Assembly: GCF_001429785.1 (NCBI RefSeq) | Contig: NZ_LMJF01000001.1 | Coordinates: 364,599-428,598 of the forward strand | Length of the DNA: 64,000 nucleotides | Direction: 5' to 3' | From: Lysobacter sp. Root916 | GTDB lineage: Bacteria; Pseudomonadota; Gammaproteobacteria; Xanthomonadales; Xanthomonadaceae | In this document: piece after piece, positions 57,869-64,000 of the stretch | How positions within the stretch are numbered: position 1 is the first letter of the stretch | How the letters are laid out: each line of letters starts with the position of its first letter | Made by a program: the position numbers and the translations under genes | Notes under the pieces: generated by a model | The model's input: only the letters and a program-made list of their open reading frames with translations | Database searches by the model: none | What the model was told of the DNA's origin: nothing

Positions 57869-57961
57869 TGGCGGAGAGAGCGGGATTCGAACCCGCGAAG
57901 CGGGGTTTAGCCGCTTACACACTTTCCAGGCGTGCTCCTTCAACCACTCGGACACCTCTCC
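57869..57961 (-). tRNA. tRNA-Ser (anticodon GGA)
   Basis: A 93-base class II tRNA with acceptor GGAGAGG, anticodon loop CTGGAAA, a long variable arm and encoded CCA. It is upstream of the SRP RNA on the same strand. Confidence 0.97.
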
Positions 57962-58185
57962 GGGCCTGGGCTGACAGCGACATCCGGTCAGGCTCAGGGC
58001 CGGGAATTCTAGCCGTCGCGGCGGTTGTCCACAAGTCGCGGCGTCGCGGTGGCGGCCGTCGCGAACGTCCGTGGCACAATGGAGCGATCCGTTCCCGCGC
58101 CGCGCCGGCCGCTGCGACAGGGCCTACGGCCGCGGCGCGCGGCGGTACCGACGCAAGCAAGCACACGACGCAACCAAAGGGTCCG

Positions 58186-60093
58186 ATGTCCTACCTCGTC
58201 CTCGCCCGTAAATGGCGCCCCAAGCGTTTCGCCGAACTGGTCGGGCAGGAGCATGTGGTGCGCGCGCTGACCAATGCGCTGGATTCCGGTCGCGTCCACC
58301 ACGCCTTCCTGTTCACCGGCACCCGCGGCGTGGGCAAGACCACGATCGCGCGCATCTTCGCCAAGTCGCTGAACTGCGAGCGCGGCACCTCGGCCGACCC
58401 CTGCGGCGAGTGCAACTCCTGCCGCGACATCGATGCCGGCCGCTTCATCGACCTGCTCGAGATCGACGCCGCCAGCAACACCGGCGTCGACGACGTGCGC
58501 GAGGTGATCGACAACGCCCAGTACATGCCCAGCCGCGGGCGGGTCAAGGTCTACCTGATCGACGAAGTGCACATGCTCTCCAAGTCGGCCTTCAACGCCC
58601 TGTTGAAGACGCTGGAAGAGCCGCCCGGCCACGTCAAATTTCTGCTCGCCACCACCGACCCGCAGAAGCTGCCGGTGACGGTGCTGTCGCGCTGCCTGCA
58701 GTTCAACCTCAAGCGCCTGGACGAGGCCCAGATCTCGGGCCAGATCGGTCGCATCCTCGAGGCCGAGGGCATCGCCGCCGAGCCCGGCGCGATCCGCCAG
58801 CTCAGCAAGGCCGCCGATGGCAGCCTGCGCGACGGTCTGTCGCTGCTGGACCAGGCCATCGCCTACACCGGCGGCCAGCTCAGCGACGGCGCGGTCGCGA
58901 CCATGCTGGGCACGGTCGACCGTACCCGCGTCGGCGCGCTGCTGCAGGCCCTGGCCGACGGCAACGGCCACGCGCTGCTGGCCGAGGTCGCGGCCCTGGC
59001 CGAATTCTCGCCCGATTGGGGCGGGGTGCTGGACACCTTGAGCGAGGCCCTGCACCGCGTACAGGTGCGTCAGCTGGTGCCCGAGGCGCCGATGGAGACC
59101 GACGGCGTCGACGTCGACGCGCTGGCCGCGCGGCTGCGTCCCGAGGTCGTGCAGTTGTGGTACCAGATGGCGCTCAACGGCCGCCGCGATCTGCCGCTGG
59201 CGCCCAGCGCGCGCGCCGGTTTCGAAATGAGCGTGCTGCGCATGCTGGCCTTCCGTCCCGCGGCCAGCGAGGACGGGCGCGGTGCTGCGCCCGCAGCGTC
59301 CGGCGCGGGCGAGAGCGTGCGCGGCTCCGGCGCCGCCGCGGCGGCCGCCGCCCTGGCCGAGCCGCAAACACGCGCCGCGCCGCCGGCGTCGCCGTTCGAC
59401 GAGCGTCCCGCCCCCCCCTCGCGCGCCGAACCGGTGCGGACGGAAGCGCCCCGAATGGAGGCGCGCCAGATAGAAACGCCCCCGATAGAAACGCCCCGAA
59501 TTGAAGTGCCTCGCATCGAAGCGCCGCGAGCGGAAGCGACCAGTGCACAGGCAGCGCGCAACGACGTGCCCTGGGCGGAGCCGCCCGAGGTAGTCGCACC
59601 GCCACGCCGTCCGCCTGCACCGCCGGAACCGGTCGCGGCGCGCGACGCCGCGACCGCGTACGCCGCGCCGCCCGCGGCCGCGTCGCGCAGCGGCGGCGCC
59701 GGCATCGCCGATGCCGAGGCCTGGCACGACCTGGTCGCCAGCAGCGGCCTGCGCGGTCCGGCCCGTTTGCTGGCCGAGCACGCCGGCTTCATCGCCTACG
59801 CCGACGGCGCGCTGCGCCTGTCGCTGTCCGCCGACGACGATCACTTGCGCGCGCCGGCCCTGATCCAAATGGTCGCCGACGCCTTGGCGCCGCGCCTGGG
59901 CGTGGCCCCGCAGATCCGTTTCGAATCCGCCCAGTCCAGCGAGTCGCTGCGCGAGCGCAACGAGCGCGCGCGCGATCAGCGCCAGTCCTCGGCCGAGGAC
60001 GCGTTCATGAACGATCCCGACGTGCAGCGCCTGATCTCGCAGCACGGCGCGCGTGTCGTACCGGATTCGATCCGTCCCTTCGACGAGGCTTGA
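58186..60093 (+). CDS. dnaX: DNA polymerase III subunits gamma/tau
   Basis: Clamp-loader ATPase, 635 residues. Walker A is GTRGVGKT (45-52), zinc cysteines are at 64, 73, 76 and 79, and Walker B is LIDEVHML. Residues 370-520 form a linker rich in Ala, Pro, Glu and Arg that contains repeats such as IETPRIEVPRIEAPR. The C-terminal tau domain binds polymerase alpha. No clear slippery heptamer for a short gamma form is seen. The order dnaX-ybaB-recR is conserved. Confidence 0.96.
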   Translation: MSYLVLARKWRPKRFAELVGQEHVVRALTNALDSGRVHHAFLFTGTRGVGKTTIARIFAKSLNCERGTSADPCGECNSCRDIDAGRFIDLLEIDAASNTGVDDVREVIDNAQYMPSRGRVKVYLIDEVHMLSKSAFNALLKTLEEPPGHVKFLLATTDPQKLPVTVLSRCLQFNLKRLDEAQISGQIGRILEAEGIAAEPGAIRQLSKAADGSLRDGLSLLDQAIAYTGGQLSDGAVATMLGTVDRTRVGALLQALADGNGHALLAEVAALAEFSPDWGGVLDTLSEALHRVQVRQLVPEAPMETDGVDVDALAARLRPEVVQLWYQMALNGRRDLPLAPSARAGFEMSVLRMLAFRPAASEDGRGAAPAASGAGESVRGSGAAAAAAALAEPQTRAAPPASPFDERPAPPSRAEPVRTEAPRMEARQIETPPIETPRIEVPRIEAPRAEATSAQAARNDVPWAEPPEVVAPPRRPPAPPEPVAARDAATAYAAPPAAASRSGGAGIADAEAWHDLVASSGLRGPARLLAEHAGFIAYADGALRLSLSADDDHLRAPALIQMVADALAPRLGVAPQIRFESAQSSESLRERNERARDQRQSSAEDAFMNDPDVQRLISQHGARVVPDSIRPFDEA

Positions 60094-60182
60094 GGACGGC
60101 CCCGGCCGGCCCTATTCCAGTGTCATCGCGTCGCGCCCGCGCGCGACGCCGCTCCCCATCACCACGAGACAGGTAGACCACC

Positions 60183-60503
60183 ATGCGCGGCAACATCGCC
60201 CAACTCATGCAACAAGCGCAGAAGATGCAGGAAAACGTGCAGCGCGCCCAGGAAGAACTGGCCAAGATCGAAGTCACCGGCAACGCCGGCGGCGGCATGG
60301 TCAGCGTGACCATCACCGGCCGCATGGAGTGCCGCAAGGTGCGCATCGATCCCAGCGTGCTCAGCGATCCGGAAATGGCCGAGGATCTGGTCGCGGCCGC
60401 GTTCAACGACGCCGTCAACAAGGTCAACGCCGAATCGCAGGCCAAGATGTCCGCCGCCACCGCCGGCATGCCGATTCCGCCCGGCATGAAGATGCCGTTC
60501 TGA
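60183..60503 (+). CDS. ybaB: YbaB/EbfC-family nucleoid-associated protein
   Basis: A 106-residue DNA-binding protein. The N-terminal helix has [20 protein letters not shown], followed by [16 protein letters not shown] and a Met/Pro-rich tail. It is located between dnaX and recR, as in E. coli. Confidence 0.95.
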   Translation: MRGNIAQLMQQAQKMQENVQRAQEELAKIEVTGNAGGGMVSVTITGRMECRKVRIDPSVLSDPEMAEDLVAAAFNDAVNKVNAESQAKMSAATAGMPIPPGMKMPF

Positions 60504-60522
60504 GTCGCCGGAACGCATCTCC

Positions 60523-60759
60523 ATGAACCTGCATCTGGGTATCACCGCCGGCTTGATCGCCTCGGGCCTGCTCGGCCTGGACCTGTACACGACCTGGGCG
60601 ATCTGGCGCGAGCCGGACCTGACCGGCGCGCAGAAGGGCCTGCAGTCGGCCTTCGTCTGGCTGCTGCCGCTGTTGGGCGCGATCGTTTGCCTCAACGTCG
60701 TGCGCGCGATGAATCGCGAGCCGACGCCGCGCAGCACTTCGTTCACGCCGTCCGAGTGA
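60523..60759 (+). CDS. Small two-helix membrane protein
   Basis: A 78-residue protein with two hydrophobic helices (about 6-22 and 43-62) and a polar C-terminal tail. It lies between ybaB and recR, 19 and 10 bases from each, so it is part of their transcript. No family is recognised. The gene is absent from the E. coli order. Confidence 0.75.
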   Translation: MNLHLGITAGLIASGLLGLDLYTTWAIWREPDLTGAQKGLQSAFVWLLPLLGAIVCLNVVRAMNREPTPRSTSFTPSE

Positions 60760-60769
60760 GTTCGCCGGC

Positions 60770-61366
60770 ATGAGCAGCGCGCTGCTGGAACAACTGATCG
60801 AGGCCTTCCGGGTGCTGCCCGGCGTGGGCCAGAAATCGGCCCAGCGCATGGCCTACCACGTGCTCGAGCGCGAGCGCGCCGGTGGTCAGCGGTTGTCGAA
60901 CGCGCTTGCCGAGGCGATCGAACACGTAGGCCATTGCAGCCGCTGCCGCGACTTCAGCGAGACCGAGGTCTGCGCCACCTGCGCCAGCGCCGCGCGCGAC
61001 GCCCACCTGCTGTGCGCGGTGGAGTCGCCCGCCGACCGTCTCGCGATCGAGCAGGCCACCGGCTACCGCGGCCTGTACTTCGTGCTGCAGGGCCGGCTCA
61101 GTCCGCTCGACGGCATCGGTCCGCGCGAACTCGGCCTGGACGGCCTGGCCGCGCGCCTAGCCGAGGGCGAAGTGCAGGAACTGATCGTCGCCACCAACCC
61201 CACCGTCGAAGGCGAGGCCACCGCGCACTACCTGGCCCAGCTCGCGCGCCAGCACGGCGTGCGCCCCAGCCGGCTCGCGCATGGCGTGCCCTTGGGCGGC
61301 GAACTCGAATACGTCGACCGCGGCACCCTGTCGCACGCCTTCGGCAGCCGCAGTGAGATGGGTTGA
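60770..61366 (+). CDS. recR: Recombination protein RecR
   Basis: Works with RecF and RecO in loading RecA at gaps. It has 198 residues. The helix-hairpin-helix [15 protein letters not shown], the zinc site [16 protein letters not shown] and the Toprim domain with [11 protein letters not shown] are all present, and the end [15 protein letters not shown] is conserved. It ends the dnaX-ybaB-recR group. Confidence 0.96.
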   Translation: MSSALLEQLIEAFRVLPGVGQKSAQRMAYHVLERERAGGQRLSNALAEAIEHVGHCSRCRDFSETEVCATCASAARDAHLLCAVESPADRLAIEQATGYRGLYFVLQGRLSPLDGIGPRELGLDGLAARLAEGEVQELIVATNPTVEGEATAHYLAQLARQHGVRPSRLAHGVPLGGELEYVDRGTLSHAFGSRSEMG

Positions 61367-61378
61367 AGCAGGGAATGG

Positions 61379-61465
61379 GGAATCGGGAATGGAGAATCGC
61401 TAGAGCGAAAACCGAAGCTCTCTACGTTGTATCTTTACGATTCCCTATTCTCCATTCCCGATTCC
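61379..61465. repeat. 19-bp inverted repeat filling the recR-HIT space
   Basis: The arm GGAATCGGGAATGGAGAAT (61379-61397) is repeated exactly in reverse complement at 61447-61465, 49 bases apart. Flanking GCAGGG/CCCTGC words extend the pairing. It fills almost the whole gap, ending 10 bases before the HIT start. It belongs to the same type as the repeat at 8795-8855. Confidence 0.85.
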
Positions 61466-61475
61466 CGGCCCTGCC

Positions 61476-61829
61476 ATGACCGACCCCACCATCTTCGGCA
61501 AGATCATCCGCCGCGAAATCCCCGCCGATATCGTCTACGAAGACGACGACCTGATCGCGTTCCGCGATATCGCTCCGCAGGCGCCGGTGCACGTGCTGTT
61601 CGTGCCCAAGACCCACGTGCCCACCCTTAACGACCTGCAGCCCGAACAGGCCGAAGTGGTCGGCCGCCTCGCGCATGCCGCGGCGGCGTACGCCCAGCGC
61701 GAAGGTTTCGCAGAGGACGGCTACCGCATCGTCATGAACTGCAACGGCGACGGCGGCCAGACCGTGTTCCAGATCCACCTGCATCTGCTGGCCGGCGCCC
61801 AGCTTGGGCGCTTCGGTACGCCGCGCTGA
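61476..61829 (+). CDS. HIT-family (HinT-like) nucleotide hydrolase
   Basis: A 117-residue protein of the purine nucleoside phosphoramidase type. The N-terminal FGKIIRREIPADIVYEDDDL is the HIT signature. The C-terminal motif reads QIHLHLLAG, so the first histidine of H-x-H-x-H is Gln while the middle (nucleophile) and last histidines remain. The inverted repeat upstream leaves little room for a promoter. Confidence 0.9.
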   Translation: MTDPTIFGKIIRREIPADIVYEDDDLIAFRDIAPQAPVHVLFVPKTHVPTLNDLQPEQAEVVGRLAHAAAAYAQREGFAEDGYRIVMNCNGDGGQTVFQIHLHLLAGAQLGRFGTPR

Positions 61830-61931
61830 CGGAAAGATCCTGGCGCTCTGTGCGAGCGGCATCAGACAGGGATTTCTTTCGATCCCAAGCCGCGATCGCT
61901 GTGTCGGGCATGCGCCGTGGTTTGGAGCTCA

Positions 61932-61956
61932 ATCGCGGCTTACGCCGCTCCCACAG
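61932..61956. repeat. Single REP-like unit
   Basis: 25 bases identical to the right arm of the inverted repeat at 11572-11656 (core ATCGCGGCTTACGCCGCTCC). Here it is alone rather than paired. Confidence 0.85.
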
Positions 61957-62017
61957 TGCGTGCGGACGCGATCATCGCCGCGACTTGGGCGACGTGCATC
62001 GTGCGAAGACGCAAACG

Positions 62018-62044
62018 AAAACGCCCGGAAATCCCGGGCGTTTT
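62018..62044 (-). terminator. Terminator of slp
   Basis: Stem AAAACGCCCGG/CCGGGCGTTTT with a five-base loop. On the minus strand it lies 25 bases after the slp stop. Confidence 0.88.
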
Positions 62045-62069
62045 CCTTATCCGCGCGATGCGGCTGGCA

Positions 62070-62570
62070 TTACCACCAACCCCACCACGGCCACGGCGCC
62101 GGACGCGTCATCACCACGTCGACCTGTTCGCGCACCGGCCACAGGTAGACCACTTCGGCGTCGACGATCGGGAAGCGGTAGTCGTACTGGCCGATGCGGC
62201 GGTTCTCGTAGCCGCTGATGCGACCGGTGAAGGTCACTTCGCGGTTCTTCTCGAACAAGGCCGGATCGTAGAAGCCGGTACGGCAGGCCAGGAAGCGGCC
62301 GCCGATGTCGTCGTTGGCCCAGTAGGGGCGTCCGCTGCTGCCCAGGCGGGTGGAGATCATCACGAAGCAGGTGCGGTTGGCCTGCGGGTCGACCTCGACC
62401 ACGCGGCCGCCCCAGCGCACGGTCGCGCCGGTGCTGTCGTTGGCGGTGGCGTCGGCCGGTGTGATTGGATTGAACGCGCCCTGCAGCGGTTGCGGCTGGG
62501 TCGCGCAGGCGGCCAGCAGGCCGACGCTCGCGGCCAGCAGGACCAGGCGGGGGGTAAGACGGATGCTCAT
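62070..62570 (-). CDS. slp: Slp-family outer-membrane lipoprotein
   Basis: A 166-residue lipoprotein with signal peptide and lipobox LAAC (Cys22). The domain after it has GGRVVEVDPQANRTCFVMIS, RFLACRTGFYDPALFEKNRE and VTFTGRISGYENRRIGQYDY, which are Slp/YeaY features. The tail is Trp- and Pro-rich (APWPWWGWW). Its start overlaps the transglutaminase stop (ATGA at 62567-62570). Confidence 0.88.
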   Translation of the reverse strand: MSIRLTPRLVLLAASVGLLAACATQPQPLQGAFNPITPADATANDSTGATVRWGGRVVEVDPQANRTCFVMISTRLGSSGRPYWANDDIGGRFLACRTGFYDPALFEKNREVTFTGRISGYENRRIGQYDYRFPIVDAEVVYLWPVREQVDVVMTRPAPWPWWGWW

Positions 62571-64000
62571 CGGCCTTCTCCATTAGGGCCCGGGCGATGC
62601 GCGCGCAGCGCCCTGATCAATTCGCGCTTCTCACGGGCGTCGCGCCGCCCGGGTTCCGCAACAGCGTACCGCCAATCGGCGAAACGGTGGCTGAGCGCCG
62701 CCAGCGCCGGGGCCAGGTCCGGTCGGCTGCGGGCCACCCGGTCGGCCCAGTTCTGGGCCGGCTCGTGCGGTTCGCGCGCCAGACCCAGGCGGCCGTAGCG
62801 GCGGCCGAGCGCGTGCCAGGCGCGCAGGACCGGGTCGCGTTCGCGCTGGCCACGGCTGCTCAGCCACACCATCCACAGCAGGGTAAGGCCCGCGGTCACA
62901 CCGAATAAGGCTACCAGGCGGCTCGTGTCGAGCCTGTCGATGCCCAGCGGCTGGAGCAGGCTTTGTTGGCGCTTGGCGTCGAAGCCGAGCACGAAGTCGT
63001 TCCAGCCACGCCGGGCCCAGTCGCCGAGGTTGAAGATCGGCGTGGCCATGGTCAGCCCGCCGAGCAGGTTGGCGCCCGGGGCGCGCTCGGCGAGGGTGTC
63101 GTAGACGCGCTCGGGCGCGACCGCGGCGGTCGGGTCCACCCGCACCCAGCCGCGCTGCGGCAGCCAGACCTCGGCCCAGGCGTGCGCGTCGGAGCGGCGC
63201 ACCAGCCAGTAGTCGCCGAACGGATTGCGATAGCCGCCGGCATAACCGGTGACCACGCGCGCCGGGATGCCGGCGTTGCGCATCAGCACCACGAAGGACG
63301 AACTGAAGTGTTCGCAGTAGCCGGCTTTGTAGTCGAACAGGAATTCGTCGACCGCATGCCGCCCGGGCAGGGGCGTGTCCAGGGTGTAGGCGAATTCGCG
63401 ATGGACCCAGTCCAGCGCGCGTTGTACGAAGGCTGCGTCGTTGCCGCCGAGCTCGCGGCGCCACCGCTGCGCCAGCGCGCGCGTACGTGGGTTGTAGCCT
63501 TCAGGCAGACGCAGCGCGGCATCGCGCAACACGCTGTGCAGTTGAGGCTGATATCGCGCGGGCGGTGCCGAGCGCAGCCTCCAGCGAGTGAGCGAGGTCA
63601 AGGGGCGAGCCGTGTACAGACCGTGATCGATCGACAGTCGGGTGCCGGGCGGCGCCGCCAATGGCAGGTCGAGAGCGACCAACTGTCGGCCGTCGGTCGG
63701 TTCGAACTCGATTTCGTAGTCCCAACGCACCTCACCCGACTGCGTCTGGGCCGGCGGCAGACCACGGTACCAGAGCGGCTGAGTCCATTCGCGACCATCG
63801 AAATCCCACAGCACCGGACCGCGCCAGTACATCTGCGACGGACGCGGCATGGCGCCGTTGAAACGCACGCGCAGGGTCGGCGTTTCGTCGTTCATCAACT
63901 CAGCCCAGCCGCCCGGGGTCATGCTGCCGGACAGGCCGGGCCGGCTCAGCGAGCGGTCGGGCACGCCCCACAATGGGGTGCCCAGACGCGGAAACAGCCA
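62567..64000 (-). CDS. TgpA-like transglutaminase (C-terminal part; runs off the window)
   Basis: At least 477 residues are visible, without a start; the open frame continues past 64000. The periplasmic transglutaminase domain has the catalytic Cys in YKAGYCEHFSSSFVVLMRN, the His in RSDAHAWAEVW and the Asp in WVRVDPTA. A transmembrane helix follows (LVALFGVTAGLTLLWMVWLS). A cytoplasmic DUF4129-like tail ends with ALSHRFADWRYA. The missing part should hold the N-terminal membrane helices. It is coupled to slp. Confidence 0.9.
   Translation of the reverse strand, partial: WLFPRLGTPLWGVPDRSLSRPGLSGSMTPGGWAELMNDETPTLRVRFNGAMPRPSQMYWRGPVLWDFDGREWTQPLWYRGLPPAQTQSGEVRWDYEIEFEPTDGRQLVALDLPLAAPPGTRLSIDHGLYTARPLTSLTRWRLRSAPPARYQPQLHSVLRDAALRLPEGYNPRTRALAQRWRRELGGNDAAFVQRALDWVHREFAYTLDTPLPGRHAVDEFLFDYKAGYCEHFSSSFVVLMRNAGIPARVVTGYAGGYRNPFGDYWLVRRSDAHAWAEVWLPQRGWVRVDPTAAVAPERVYDTLAERAPGANLLGGLTMATPIFNLGDWARRGWNDFVLGFDAKRQQSLLQPLGIDRLDTSRLVALFGVTAGLTLLWMVWLSSRGQRERDPVLRAWHALGRRYGRLGLAREPHEPAQNWADRVARSRPDLAPALAALSHRFADWRYAVAEPGRRDAREKRELIRALRAHRPGPNGEGR

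Noticed and set aside
57802-58185. N-terminal extension of dnaX through the tRNA-Ser gene
   Set aside because: It would read antisense through a tRNA. The ATG at 58186 gives the conserved MSYLVLARKWRP start.

Overview
The window is high-GC gammaproteobacterial chromosome. Its codon use, gene order and intergenic repeat families point to Xanthomonadaceae/Lysobacteraceae, most likely Lysobacter or a close relative. No species can be assigned from the sequence alone. Most of it is housekeeping chromosome; the stretch from about 16.0 to 32.5 kb is accessory and less conserved.

Layout. 0-2 kb: end of an OpgG/OpgD gene and opgH (osmoregulated periplasmic glucans). 2-8.7 kb, minus strand: two paralogous ExbD-like lipoproteins, then the phosphate/polyphosphate block phoB-phoR-ppk-ppx, with a candidate Pho box upstream of phoB. 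8.8-15.4 kb: BepA-like M48 protease, glutaredoxin, AhpD-like protein, NAD-type isocitrate dehydrogenase, NhaC-type antiporter and Bax inhibitor-1 protein. 15.5-20 kb: tRNA cluster Pro-Arg-His-Lys. The 3' part of tRNA-Lys recurs twice downstream (18363-18408, 19952-19999), which marks two small tandem insertions. The first carries a secreted FG-GAP beta-propeller protein; the second carries two frameshifted genes. 20-32.5 kb: PhoD phosphatase and a decayed fragment of a second phoD; a secreted six-cysteine protein with a PLA2-like HD motif next to a 52-residue two-helix membrane protein; GNAT, fatty acid hydroxylase, AraC; and a TetR/SDR/quinone oxidoreductase group with two matching operators.

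32.5-44 kb: tRNA-Leu, alkB, then the proteostasis block tig-clpP-clpX-lon-hupB, with sigma-32-like promoters in front of clpP and lon, then tRNA-Val, two identical tRNA-Asp, ppiD and fabI. 44-48.3 kb: mltD-gloB-yafS-like-rnhA-dnaQ, the same neighbourhood as in E. coli. 48.4-54 kb: PP2C phosphatase, tRNA-Ser(CGA), DUF6165 protein, a membrane protein, an orphan secreted protein, and the divergent LPS genes GT9/kdkA. 54-57 kb: a metallo-beta-lactamase-fold protein translationally coupled to moaA, then moaC-moaD-moaE. 57.6-64 kb: SRP RNA, tRNA-Ser(GGA), dnaX-ybaB-small membrane protein-recR, a HIT protein, and Slp lipoprotein coupled to a TgpA-type transglutaminase that runs off the window.

The least conventional content is the pair of ExbD-like lipoproteins, the tRNA-Lys tandem insertions, the six-cysteine protein with its tiny membrane partner, and the two-site TetR regulon. 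Several inverted-repeat families (REP-like) sit between genes throughout.
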